Shown: in pieces, positions 37,237-45,641 of the stretch
How the letters are laid out: each line of letters starts with the position of its first letter
Position numbering within the stretch: the stretch's first letter is position 1
NCBI GenBank assembly: GCA_015698285.1
Contig: CP048685.1
Span: 1,302,001 to 1,366,000, forward strand
Direction of reading: 5' to 3'
Source of the DNA: Candidatus Nitronauta litoralis
Lineage (GTDB): Bacteria; Nitrospinota; Nitrospinia; Nitrospinales; Nitrospinaceae
DNA length: 64,000 nt
The notes under the pieces: generated by a model
Databases searched by the model: none
Seen by the model: the letters and a program-made list of their open reading frames with translations, nothing else
Told to the model about the DNA's origin: nothing
Translations under genes and position numbers: made by a program

Positions 37237-37635
37237 ATGCGGGACATTCAAAATAATATCCAACCGAACCAGACCATCAAACCCTCATCATACACCGCGA
37301 GCCAGAACGGGACGGCGGTTGACCTGCGAGGGTTCAGTGCGGCAACGGCGCTGTTTTATATTTGGGCCGGAGATTTTACCGACACGGACGAAGTGTATAC
37401 ACCCAAACTTCAATCTTCCGACGACGCAAGTAACTGGACTGATGTCCCGGCTGCTGATCTGGAAGGCAGCCTGTCTGCGGTGAGCGCGTTTGGCCAGGAA
37501 GGAATGCAGTCGGTGGGTTACAAAGGATCCAGCCGCTATCTGCGCGGAGTCCTGTCCATAGCTGGAACTTCTCCCTCCATTCTTTCCAGTGCCACCATCA
37601 TCCTCGGGAAACCCCACCAGGCCCCCGCGGCTTAA
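37237..37635 (+). CDS. Phage structural protein, possibly head decoration
   Basis: A 132-residue protein from the ATG at 37237 (AAGGAGTGCCCTG upstream). The sequence is beta-rich with YTPKLQSSDDASNWTDVP and YKGSSRYLRGVLSI. Small proteins of this kind directly after the capsid gene are often head decoration or head-fibre-like proteins. No specific family was recognised. The call is based on position and composition. Confidence 0.55.
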   Translation: MRDIQNNIQPNQTIKPSSYTASQNGTAVDLRGFSAATALFYIWAGDFTDTDEVYTPKLQSSDDASNWTDVPAADLEGSLSAVSAFGQEGMQSVGYKGSSRYLRGVLSIAGTSPSILSSATIILGKPHQAPAA

Positions 37636-37672
37636 TAAAGAAAAATAGTTTTCCCCACCCCGCCTTTTATAA

Positions 37673-37835
37673 AGAGCTTTGCATAACCCCAAATAAATAT
37701 TGTTACAGAACCTATCGGGTAACCACTTTTTCCCTCCCCTTGAAGGGGAGGGTGCGGGAGGGGTCATGAAAAAAAATCACCTTTACCCCACTCCTTCTTT
37801 ATTCAAGAACGTGATTAGCAGTTCTTGAAGGGGGA
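37673..37835. repeat. Dispersed composite repeat, family B copy 2, inside the phage cluster
   Basis: It starts with the leader AGAGCTTTGCATAACC, shared with the copy at 58349. About 58 bases later comes TCCCTCCCCTTGAAGGGGAG and GGTGCGGGAGGGGTCATGA. The right half is altered by a segment with TTCAAGAAC and GTTCTTGAA arms. The element sits between the capsid and connector genes, so a host-type repeat has entered the structural cluster. Confidence 0.7.
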
Positions 37836-37927
37836 AGAACATTCAAAATAAACCCGGCATTCTTCTGCGGTTATGTAAATTTTTCTTTTTGAAGTTGAGG
37901 CTATTTAAAAGAAGGATGAGATTTCAA

Positions 37928-38155
37928 ATGAAAGTTGAAATGAAAACCACGCAATACGCCTGCCCGGAAGGTCACACGGTTGTCCGCTATTCCCAAGGCC
38001 AGCAAGTGGATTTACCGGACTTGCTGGCGAAATTATTTATTAAAGAAGGCTGGGCACACCGTGTATCCAAACGGCAGACCAAAGCCCAAGGAGCCGCGCC
38101 GGAAAATAAATCTCGAAAAGGCAACCCAAGTGAAAGGGGTATCCATGGCTCTTGA
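37928..38155 (+). CDS. Small phage-cluster protein, function unknown
   Basis: The ATG at 37928, with AGGATGAG eight bases upstream, gives 75 residues. The N-terminal part (YACPEGHTVVRYSQGQQVDL, LFIKEGWA) resembles short proteins commonly found between the capsid and connector genes of tailed phages. The C terminus is basic. It overlaps the start of the connector gene by 11 bases, consistent with coupled translation. Confidence 0.5.
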   Translation: MKVEMKTTQYACPEGHTVVRYSQGQQVDLPDLLAKLFIKEGWAHRVSKRQTKAQGAAPENKSRKGNPSERGIHGS

Positions 38156-38762
38156 ACTAAAAACCCCTCCGGCCGGGGAACCGTTAAGTCTTGCAGAAAC
38201 ACAAAGCTATCTCAAGACAACTGACCCATCGGAAACCGACTGGATCAACAATGCGATTCAGGCCGTGCGAGAAAGTTGCGAAGGGTTTACTCGACGTGCC
38301 CTGAAAACGCAAACCTGGATCCTGTGGCTCGATGCTTTTCAACCCGCCCATTCGCAAATCCAGGAAATTGAAATTCCACGCGCACCTTTGCAGTCGATAA
38401 CCCATGTCAAAACTTATAACAAGCATGACGAGGCCACGACACTGGATGCCACCCATTATCTGATGGACACCTCGGCAGTGCCCGGTCGCCTGATTTTGCG
38501 TGAGGGCTATTGCTGGCCAACGGATCTTCGTATCGCACGTGCTGTTGAAATTGAATTTGTCGCAGGTTTTGGTGATGCCAGTGATGTACCTGCTGGATTG
38601 CGTCAGGGCATGTTGCTCTGGATCCGTTTGCTCTATGCCAATAAGACCTGGCTGCTCGATTCCGGAGTACCTGTTCCGGGTTTAACGGAATTCAATTCGA
38701 AGGATCTTCCTTTGCCTGTCCGGGCTTTGTGGGATCCCTACCGTTTACCCCGCCTCGGCTAA
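38145..38762 (+). CDS. Phage head-tail connector (phiE125 gp8/HK97 gp6-like)
   Basis: The ATG at 38145 (AAGGGGTATCC upstream) gives 205 residues; a longer frame to 37980 lacks family features. The start PLSLAETQSYLKTT and WINNAIQAVRESCEGFTRRA are typical of head-tail adaptors, as is a later LREGYCWP and VEIEFVAGFGDASDVPAGLR. The adaptor attaches beneath the portal. Its presence shows that the particle has at least a neck. Confidence 0.8.
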   Translation: MALELKTPPAGEPLSLAETQSYLKTTDPSETDWINNAIQAVRESCEGFTRRALKTQTWILWLDAFQPAHSQIQEIEIPRAPLQSITHVKTYNKHDEATTLDATHYLMDTSAVPGRLILREGYCWPTDLRIARAVEIEFVAGFGDASDVPAGLRQGMLLWIRLLYANKTWLLDSGVPVPGLTEFNSKDLPLPVRALWDPYRLPRLG

Positions 38763-38790
38763 ACGGAAAGAACCTAATAGGAGCTGATTA

Positions 38791-39177
38791 ATGGGAATTG
38801 CTTTTCATTTTCCGGACGAGGGCAACCCGACCCTCACCTGGGTTCCCTCCAAACCACCGCGTTATCCCATAAGCCACAAACGGGAATTTCATCGGCAAGT
38901 GCGTGGCGAAACAGCCGGGGGTTTTGTGCTGGTGCAGGACCCCGCGGGGGCAGCGCGTGAACTATTTGAATTACAGTTCGACCATCTGCCACAGGTGGAT
39001 CGCGATCGGGCCGCTGCTTTTTTCGATACAGTCCGAAAGGCGGCGCAAACTTTTGATTACACCGATCCCTCCGGACAAATCATCCGAGTGCGCTGGATCA
39101 ATGATTTTGAATTCAAGCAAGCGGCTTGTGGGCGATATTCAGGAATCATTCATTTGTTGAAGGAGTCAGGAGCATGA
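38791..39177 (+). CDS. Putative phage distal-tail or minor tail protein
   Basis: A 128-residue protein with a ribosome binding site (AATAGGAGCTGATT before ATG). The segment RAAAFFDTVRKAAQTFDYTD followed by RVRWINDFEF resembles short minor or distal tail proteins of siphophages. Its stop overlaps the next ATG (ATGA). It directly follows the connector gene, with no tail tube or tape-measure gene in between. Confidence 0.5.
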   Translation: MGIAFHFPDEGNPTLTWVPSKPPRYPISHKREFHRQVRGETAGGFVLVQDPAGAARELFELQFDHLPQVDRDRAAAFFDTVRKAAQTFDYTDPSGQIIRVRWINDFEFKQAACGRYSGIIHLLKESGA

Positions 39178-39491
39178 TCGATTGGGGACAACTTGATATT
39201 AACAAAGTCACTTTTGAGGTAGATGCAGAAGGAGTCCAGGAGTTGACTGGAGCGGTCGTGATTCCTCTGAAAGTGTTTGATGGGTCCGGACAATTTATTT
39301 TCACCCATCCGGTTTCCATCCGAAGCGAGTTTTATCTGCAATTGAAAACGGTGGATGGCTGGCAAGTCCAGTTCAATAAAATTTTACAAAGCCGGTTGAA
39401 GGAAGAGCTTGGTCGGCGACGCCAGCGTTCGGTAGTTTCCATTCAGGACAGGTTGAAGTTGAGCGCAATCGAAAAAACTATTTCAGGCTGA
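39174..39491 (+). CDS. Small phage-cluster protein, 105 residues
   Basis: It starts at the ATG that overlaps the preceding stop codon by four bases. It is mostly beta-rich (VTFEVDAEGVQELTGAVVIP) with a basic C-terminal helix (LQSRLKEELGRRRQRS). No family was recognised. Position between a minor tail protein and the large hub-like protein suggests a tail or baseplate component. Confidence 0.5.
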   Translation: MIDWGQLDINKVTFEVDAEGVQELTGAVVIPLKVFDGSGQFIFTHPVSIRSEFYLQLKTVDGWQVQFNKILQSRLKEELGRRRQRSVVSIQDRLKLSAIEKTISG

Positions 39492-39494
39492 TCC

Positions 39495-42400
39495 ATGCGC
39501 GAAGATTTTACATCGGGTTTTATTTCAGGAAAAAATAAAACGACTCACGCGCCCGCCCTTCTATTAAAGCTGGGCTGGGCAGCACGGTCTTCAGCTCCGG
39601 CACTGGAATTGCGTTTGGCAGACCGGGCAATTTCAACCGGTTCGGAATTCTGGCAACCTCTGGTGCTTGGCTGGCAGGGGAAGGGTTCCGAGAGCCTCAA
39701 GGGAGTCACCCTTTGGAACGGAGAGTCCAGCCCGGCACCCGGCGCCTCCCGATTTTCGGATCTTTTTGCCCAGTATCCCCCGGAACGGGCATCTGTAGTG
39801 GTGTATCAGTGGTTCGAAGGGGAAGGTTTGAATGAAAGTGACCTGGCTCCCCTGTTTGCAGGCGTGATTGGCGGCCCGTTCGAATACGATGGTGTGGAAT
39901 GCAGGTTGCGGTTGACACCTTACTCAGAATCACTCGGGCAATTTGTGATAGGAGCACCCATCACGCTCAACGATTATCCCAATGTGCCGGTTGAAAACCT
40001 GGGTCAAACACGGCCTATCGTGATCGGTTCCGTAAAAGGTGCACCGGGTATGCGCGTTAGAAAAGTGGCGCGTTCCCAACTGACCTCGGTGGTCCTGCCT
40101 GGAGCCAGCACTCTGGATGTTTCGACAACAGATGGGTTTCCTGACTCCGGTGTTGTGTTGGTCAATGACGATGAGATTCTATATACGGGGAAAACTGCTG
40201 ACAGGTTTACGGGTTGCACGGGTATAGCCGAGTTCCATTTCGCTGACGACCAAGTTCTGGAAAAGGTGAACGACCACCGTTTTCTTTTTAGCGATCCCGC
40301 ATTTCCGATACAGTCGATCAACCGGGTTTGCGTTGCGGATCAACCTGTTGATCCGTCGGAGTACTCAGTAGATCTGGTCAGGGGTGAAGTGATATTTCCC
40401 AGGCAACCCAGGGAAGTCCAGTCGATCGACACTAAATTTCTACAGGCACAATTTGATGCTGTAGCGGCAGGCAATTCGGCATTGGACCCTTCCTTTGCAA
40501 TGCAACCAAATTTGCGAACACGTTACGCAAAAATCAATCAGACCCACCGTAAACTCAGCCTGTCTCAAACAGATGACCTTGCGGCTATAGGACAGATAGG
40601 TCGCGTCCTGTTGCGTGTCGAACATTTCATGGAGGAACAACTTTCCAGCGACTCGGTTTCAATTCGTTTGTCAGGAGTGGGGGAAGTGGGTGTGCTGTCT
40701 CCTCCAGCAAAAGATGATGTGGCGGTGACTACCGGGTCTACTGACATGACCCACAACCATCTTGATACATTTGGTTTCCCCATCGACATTCCGCAGCCGC
40801 CGATATCGCCGACTTCCAACGCTGACCATGTTGTAGAACAGGGTGCCATTTCCGGTACCGGTAAATATCAGAATCTGATTGCAGGCCAGAGTTTGATCAA
40901 TGTCCAGTTTCCTCCGGCACCCCCCGGTGCGATCAGGGGCGAATATCAGCTCAGCCTCAATGTTGAAGGCGGATTATTTGGAGTGGGGGAGGCGGCTTTG
41001 TTCTTTAACGGCAACAAAGTAGCGGAATGGAATCCGTCACGTTTCAATTTTGATTACTCTCCTTCTTTCACATTAAACGGTTCCAATCAGCCTTCTACCA
41101 TGTCGCTTTCTGTCGGAGCCCAGGGAGGGCAGTGGACTGTGAGCTTTACCAGTGTCAAACGCTTGTTGTTTTATCCGCACGGCACGCAGGCAACGCAGAT
41201 TCCACAGCAAACTTTAAAGACAGGGAGCACGCAAGAGTTATCACTACAGCCACCGGTGACCGCGGTTACAGAAAAATCGACGAGAACGATTGTTGATGTT
41301 TTTGATATTACCGATCAAGTGGACGGTAATTGGGACTGGTTCACCGGGCGCGAGGTGGAGGTTGAATACACAGGATCCAACGACGGTCGCACGGTGTATG
41401 TTCTTCACATTGCTTTTGAAATTGAATACGCCCGGCGCAGACTGAAAGCGACCGATACAATAACGGCGGATGTGAAGGGATTGGTAGACGATGGCTCGGG
41501 TTCCCTGAGCGGGTCTTCCAATGCTCTGTTGGAGCGGCCCGACCATGTGTTCTTGTGGTGTCTGAAAAAGATTTTACAGCTCCCTGATTCCGCTATCGAT
41601 CCGGTATCGTTTTCAAGTGCAGGCGATTCACTGCAAGCCGCCGTTCCAGGAGGATATCGTCTGAGCGGTGTGATCCAAAACAGCGGGTCACTTGAATCAC
41701 TATGGAAGGAATGGATGGTATCCAGTCGGTGCCGCCTGTCCTGGGATGCAGGGGGTCGCGCGCGCTTGTTGTTTCGTCCGCTCAATTCTTCGACCGGGCT
41801 CAATGGACAGGAAGCCAAAACGCTGGATGATTCGTCTGTTCTCCTCAACCCCAAAAATGGAAAGCCCAGAATCCAGTTAAAGCGTGGATCGGGTAATGCC
41901 GTCAGCACTGTTATCAACCTTCCTTATGACCGAAACTGGAGCGCAGGGACCAGGCAGGATCGTTACCGGAATTTAATAAGTGTCCAGGACCCGGTTCAGG
42001 TGGAGTTATTTGGTGCAAGTTCTCTGCCCGGTGGTAGACCGCTGGACTGGTGCACGGAACAGAGCATGGCACAGGATCTTGCTGCCTTTTACCTTGCTGA
42101 ATCTTCTCGTCCCCTCACTTCTCTGGAATGTGATGTGCCACTTGAGCATTTGGATCTTGAACCGGGAGACACCGTCAAGCTCAATTACCCTGATGCCGGG
42201 TTGAATGGTGTGTTTGCCCAACTGTCGGAGCGAACGGATCTTGCTGGGGGAGATACTCCGGATGGTTTGCAGGCGGTTCGTCTTTTGTTTCATTTATTTC
42301 CAATTGAATACCTACAGGAGTTTTCATTGACTACCTTCGAGGCCAATGAAAGCTCCGCGTTGATCCTTGACTGGCAGATGGATGAAAACCAGGGGATACC

Positions 42401-42662
42401 CGTTCTTGAACTGGCTGGCATTGCAGATGAACCCGGGATTTTATCTTATTCAGTTCAAACGGAGGAAGCGGTTCTACTGACTTCTTTCATAAGGAGTTTG
42501 AACTCAGTTCAATCCGCCGAAACGATTTCCAATGATTTGAGTTTTCAAACTTCCCCTGATCATGTGGCTGCGAGTGAAGGGATTTTCTCATCTGCTAATG
42601 GTGGCTGGGGACAGCAAGCCTGGGGTTTTTCCGGCTGGGGCGGAAGGGAAGTGTTGATGTGA
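39495..42662 (+). CDS. Large tail hub / tip-like protein
   Basis: A 1055-residue protein, the largest of the cluster. Residues about 90-200 (LAPLFAGVIGGPFEYDGVEC, LRLTPYSESLGQFVIGAP) resemble baseplate hub proteins of siphophages and gene transfer agents. A segment with VLPGASTLDVSTTDGFPDSG follows, then a long beta-rich middle part. Residues about 700-930 look like the hub fold of host-specificity proteins (SLECDVPLEHLDLEPGDTV). It probably contacts the target cell. No peptidase or lysozyme motif was seen. Confidence 0.65.
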   Translation: MREDFTSGFISGKNKTTHAPALLLKLGWAARSSAPALELRLADRAISTGSEFWQPLVLGWQGKGSESLKGVTLWNGESSPAPGASRFSDLFAQYPPERASVVVYQWFEGEGLNESDLAPLFAGVIGGPFEYDGVECRLRLTPYSESLGQFVIGAPITLNDYPNVPVENLGQTRPIVIGSVKGAPGMRVRKVARSQLTSVVLPGASTLDVSTTDGFPDSGVVLVNDDEILYTGKTADRFTGCTGIAEFHFADDQVLEKVNDHRFLFSDPAFPIQSINRVCVADQPVDPSEYSVDLVRGEVIFPRQPREVQSIDTKFLQAQFDAVAAGNSALDPSFAMQPNLRTRYAKINQTHRKLSLSQTDDLAAIGQIGRVLLRVEHFMEEQLSSDSVSIRLSGVGEVGVLSPPAKDDVAVTTGSTDMTHNHLDTFGFPIDIPQPPISPTSNADHVVEQGAISGTGKYQNLIAGQSLINVQFPPAPPGAIRGEYQLSLNVEGGLFGVGEAALFFNGNKVAEWNPSRFNFDYSPSFTLNGSNQPSTMSLSVGAQGGQWTVSFTSVKRLLFYPHGTQATQIPQQTLKTGSTQELSLQPPVTAVTEKSTRTIVDVFDITDQVDGNWDWFTGREVEVEYTGSNDGRTVYVLHIAFEIEYARRRLKATDTITADVKGLVDDGSGSLSGSSNALLERPDHVFLWCLKKILQLPDSAIDPVSFSSAGDSLQAAVPGGYRLSGVIQNSGSLESLWKEWMVSSRCRLSWDAGGRARLLFRPLNSSTGLNGQEAKTLDDSSVLLNPKNGKPRIQLKRGSGNAVSTVINLPYDRNWSAGTRQDRYRNLISVQDPVQVELFGASSLPGGRPLDWCTEQSMAQDLAAFYLAESSRPLTSLECDVPLEHLDLEPGDTVKLNYPDAGLNGVFAQLSERTDLAGGDTPDGLQAVRLLFHLFPIEYLQEFSLTTFEANESSALILDWQMDENQGIPVLELAGIADEPGILSYSVQTEEAVLLTSFIRSLNSVQSAETISNDLSFQTSPDHVAASEGIFSSANGGWGQQAWGFSGWGGREVLM

Positions 42663-42850
42663 ACGAATACATGCTGACCCGGGAAACCATCACGGTGGAA
42701 ATCACGGGACCGGATGGAAAGCGGAAAGGAAAAACGCGGGAGGTGATGAACCGCTTTTCTGAAAACGGGATTGAGGTTAATGATCCTGATCCAAACATTG
42801 TTGTGCGCATTTTAAACACAGAACAGGGGGATAACGATGATTGTGGATAG
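42659..42850 (+). CDS. Small phage-cluster protein, 63 residues
   Basis: A GTG start overlaps the stop of the hub gene by four bases; an ATG four codons later is the alternative. The product is acidic at its C terminus (NTEQGDNDDCG) with a basic middle (GPDGKRKGKTREVM). It overlaps the next gene by 14 bases. Tight overlaps on both sides support a real gene. Function not recognised. Confidence 0.5.
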   Translation: MNEYMLTRETITVEITGPDGKRKGKTREVMNRFSENGIEVNDPDPNIVVRILNTEQGDNDDCG

Positions 42851-43193
42851 TGGATTGCAACACATGGCCGACCAGATGGCTGAACAGAACCAGGCGGCGA
42901 TGTCCCATATGGCAGTGGGTACGGGAACCAATGTTCCGGCAAACACCGACACCACCCTGCAAACCGAATTGTCGCGGGTAGCACTGACTTCGGTAACGCG
43001 CTCGGACAAGAAAGTGACTTATGTCGCGACCTTCGGCCCGGGTGTTGGTACCGGGGCATTGACCGAGGCGGGGGTATTCAACGCAGCCAGTGCAGGTGAC
43101 ATGCTCACTCGCATCGGGTTCGCGGTTAAAAACAAGGGCGCCAATGACACCATGACGGTAACCATTGAGCACACTTACCAGAGGGTTTCCTAA
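42837..43193 (+). CDS. Tail-fibre-associated phage protein, 118 residues
   Basis: The sequence contains MAVGTGTNVPANTDTTLQTE and VTYVATFGPGVGTGALTEAG, a pattern seen in tail-fibre or baseplate-associated proteins where the fibre N-terminal region attaches to the tail. It is beta-rich without cysteine. It lies between the hub and fibre-like genes in a continuous plus-strand run with spacings under 10 bases. The specific role is inferred from context. Confidence 0.55.
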   Translation: MIVDSGLQHMADQMAEQNQAAMSHMAVGTGTNVPANTDTTLQTELSRVALTSVTRSDKKVTYVATFGPGVGTGALTEAGVFNAASAGDMLTRIGFAVKNKGANDTMTVTIEHTYQRVS

Positions 43194-43196
43194 ATC

Positions 43197-43655
43197 ATGC
43201 CGGAAACAACATCCCGACTCAACCTGACCAAGCCCGGTACCGGGAACGAAACCTGGGAACTTGATGTTGAGCGCTGGGCGGACAAGCTCGATGAATCAGC
43301 CGCGCATTATATGGTGGTGCCTCTGGCAGGTGAAGCGATAAACGGAGAAGTGTTCTTCAACGATTTTCTGTTTGATGTTCCGGTCAGCCTCGTTGGTGTT
43401 TCCCTGTTCGCCCGGCAGGCCCCAACCGGAGGAGCTTTCTCAATGGACTTCTTAAAAAATAATATCGAGCAGGGCAAAACGGTGAGCATTAATATCGGTC
43501 AGACGAGTGGCGGAGGTGCGGTGACGGGTTTGACTTACGATCCCCTGGCCGCGACTCCGGAAAAAATGGGTTTAAAGGTCAAGGGAGTCGGAGCCACCCT
43601 GCCTGGTGCGGAAATCACCGTTGTCATTCATTTTAATGTCCAACCTGTTCCCTAA
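43197..43655 (+). CDS. Phage tail-fibre-like protein, 152 residues
   Basis: The start (TTSRLNLTKPGTGNETWELD) resembles the N-terminal attachment domain of tail fibres, where a short motif on solving linear arrays (LTKPGxGxxxWxxxxN) recurs. The rest is beta-rich (SLVGVSLFARQAPTGGAFSM). It starts four bases after the previous stop. It may be the tail-proximal part of a fibre whose distal part is encoded by the next gene. Confidence 0.55.
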   Translation: MPETTSRLNLTKPGTGNETWELDVERWADKLDESAAHYMVVPLAGEAINGEVFFNDFLFDVPVSLVGVSLFARQAPTGGAFSMDFLKNNIEQGKTVSINIGQTSGGGAVTGLTYDPLAATPEKMGLKVKGVGATLPGAEITVVIHFNVQPVP

Positions 43656-43664
43656 AGGAGCGCT

Positions 43665-44765
43665 ATGACCATTAACTATCGAGGGGATGCGGTCCGGGCC
43701 ATCACCACTCTGGGGCTTGCTGGTGTCGATATTACTGAATGGCCCGTCAGTGTTGATGAAGTGGCCGCAATCAAAAGTAATATCGGATACAACACCGCAC
43801 TTGCTTCGGGAATATTCGCGCTGGGTCAACTGAACCTGGTAGACGGTATTGTGAATCCGTTCAGCAACGAAAATGAAATCGACCTCCCGGCTTCGTCCGG
43901 ACAGGTGTATGACGCAACGGGGGATTTTTACAAGAACGGAGTTGGTTCACCCAAGGCGACCTGGTCGAAGACCGTTGATTCCAGTGTCGGCGGGGCGGCG
44001 GGTTTTTCCATGCGCAATGTAGTGAACGCCATCAACCTGACATCCGATGGTGCTTTTGTGCGCGTGACACTATCGGCTCCGGCAACCGGTGAGGGGTTGA
44101 AGATCGACAACGTGAGTATCGGGGAACGCTCCGGTGCCACCGCCGATACCGTAGCTGCGCCAGTTTCCCTTTTATTTGGAGGGAATGCGGGAACCGGCAC
44201 CATTGCCGCCGGGTCCACACTCACCTCAGACTGGCTGGAGTTTGCTATCGATTCGGCCAAGGATTATCTGGTGATCTTTGATGTGTCGAACGACACCGCA
44301 AACGACATGCTGGGGCTTGCCACCAGCGGGGATGGGTATTACGAGCGATCCAGTTTTAACGGGTATAACGTATCAAGCGGATCCGGATACACACTGGTGA
44401 ACAGTGGGCAGAGTCTCGGATTGTCCGGATTTGAAGTGGCTGATGCGGATGCGAATGTCACGGTGCAATCTAAAGCGGTGACAGCCGACGCTGTGCCGGG
44501 CGAGGCCTTGCTCAGTTTTCTTTTGACACCGGGTGATGTTCTCACGCCGGATACGGATATCAAAGGTTATGTGTCCCGCGATGGCGGGAACACCTGGACG
44601 CAGGCGACACTTGCTGCAACACTGGCCGGATTTCCCTGGCAGAACCTGTTAACAGGTGGCGTTGATTTAAGCGGGCAGCCGAGTGGCACTTCTATGAAGT
44701 GGAAACTGGTGTCGGCGAACCACAAGGAATTTTATTTCGAAAACGTTTCACTTTTCTGGGACTGA
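43665..44765 (+). CDS. Putative tail fibre / receptor-binding protein
   Basis: A 366-residue protein preceded by AAAGGAGCGCT. It is Gly-, Ser-, Thr- and Asp-rich and apparently all-beta (GYYERSSFNGYNVSSGSGYT). The C-terminal part (ISRDGGNTW-like segment: YVSRDGGNTWTQATL) resembles beta-propeller or jelly-roll binding domains. It lacks an enzyme motif. Location at the end of the structural genes fits a receptor-binding protein. Confidence 0.55.
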   Translation: MTINYRGDAVRAITTLGLAGVDITEWPVSVDEVAAIKSNIGYNTALASGIFALGQLNLVDGIVNPFSNENEIDLPASSGQVYDATGDFYKNGVGSPKATWSKTVDSSVGGAAGFSMRNVVNAINLTSDGAFVRVTLSAPATGEGLKIDNVSIGERSGATADTVAAPVSLLFGGNAGTGTIAAGSTLTSDWLEFAIDSAKDYLVIFDVSNDTANDMLGLATSGDGYYERSSFNGYNVSSGSGYTLVNSGQSLGLSGFEVADADANVTVQSKAVTADAVPGEALLSFLLTPGDVLTPDTDIKGYVSRDGGNTWTQATLAATLAGFPWQNLLTGGVDLSGQPSGTSMKWKLVSANHKEFYFENVSLFWD

Positions 44766-44769
44766 TTAC

Positions 44770-45075
44770 ATGAACCAATTCAGAATACAAGCCGAGTCCG
44801 CCAACCCGAGAACGCGCATCAAGAACGAAGCACGCAGGCGGATCGTGAACGTGGTCGGGCCTGGCTGGAAACAGCAGAATATTCAGGCACGTGCAGCGGA
44901 ACTCCATCTTAAGGAAACACGTGGTGTGATCAATACTGAAGAGTCGGATGAGCTACAAGGAATTTTGAACTTGTGGGGATGGGTGAAAAGCGTACGTGCT
45001 GCCAGTGATTCTTTAGAGGTGTCTTTACCTGCCAATTACAAAGATGATTCCCATTGGCCAGCAGTGCCTGATTAG
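44770..45075 (+). CDS. Tail-fibre-assembly-like small protein
   Basis: A 101-residue protein that starts four bases after the fibre gene stop. Its N-terminal half is helical and basic (KNEARRRIVNVVGPGWKQQN). The C-terminal half contains LQGILNLWGWVKSVRAAS, resembling the short C-terminal proteins next to phage fibre genes that act as assembly chaperones. It is the last plus-strand gene of the structural cluster. Confidence 0.5.
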   Translation: MNQFRIQAESANPRTRIKNEARRRIVNVVGPGWKQQNIQARAAELHLKETRGVINTEESDELQGILNLWGWVKSVRAASDSLEVSLPANYKDDSHWPAVPD

Positions 45076-45167
45076 GTAGGTTTTTCTTGGCTTGATATCA
45101 AAATCCAAGGCGGGAATTTTCATTAAGTTTATCCGGAGCTTGTCTAAGTCCGCTTTGGACTGGTTGT

Positions 45168-45572
45168 CTATCGTGCTTTATCTACGATTGCGCGGATGTC
45201 GGCGTCGAGTTCTTTGGGTATGAAGGGTTTATTGATGACGCCATCGAAGCGGGCGGCGGCGATTTCCTTTTTCATTTCATCCTGGTCGTAGGCGGTCATG
45301 GCGATCACCGGCAATTGGAATCCGGATTCGCCTTTTGCGCGTTCGTGAATCTGTTGGGTCGCTTCAAAGCCGTCCATCACTGGCATTTCAAGATCCATCA
45401 GTACCAGATCAAACGTTTCCTGTTCCAGTTGTTCCAGCGCGAGTTTTCCGTTTTCGACTACGGTCACGTTGTGTCCCCGTTTGGTGAGGAGGCGTTTCGC
45501 CAGGTCCTGGTTGAGTGCATTATCTTCTGCGAGGAGAATTTTAAATCCAGGCAGGCTGGCAGGAGTGGGCAT
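45168..45572 (-). CDS. Single-domain response regulator (receiver only)
   Basis: A 134-residue CheY-like receiver. It has an acidic pair (LLAEDN), the phosphoacceptor aspartate in LVLMDLEMPVMDGFEA, the conserved threonine in IAMTAYD and the lysine in VINKPF. No output domain or histidine kinase is adjacent. It lies between the phage structural genes and the repressor, transcribed toward the structural genes. It could signal through a hybrid kinase elsewhere or belong to the host rather than the phage. Confidence 0.85.
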   Translation of the reverse strand: MPTPASLPGFKILLAEDNALNQDLAKRLLTKRGHNVTVVENGKLALEQLEQETFDLVLMDLEMPVMDGFEATQQIHERAKGESGFQLPVIAMTAYDQDEMKKEIAAARFDGVINKPFIPKELDADIRAIVDKAR

Positions 45573-45641
45573 TGAGTATAACTTTCTATTAAAAAACGGA
45601 ATGTGAGTTACGGAGCCGAGGTAAGTATTTTGAGGAACGTT

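Noticed and set aside
43197-45075. Diversity-generating retroelement acting on the fibre genes
   Set aside because: No reverse transcriptase gene and no template repeat were seen in the cluster.
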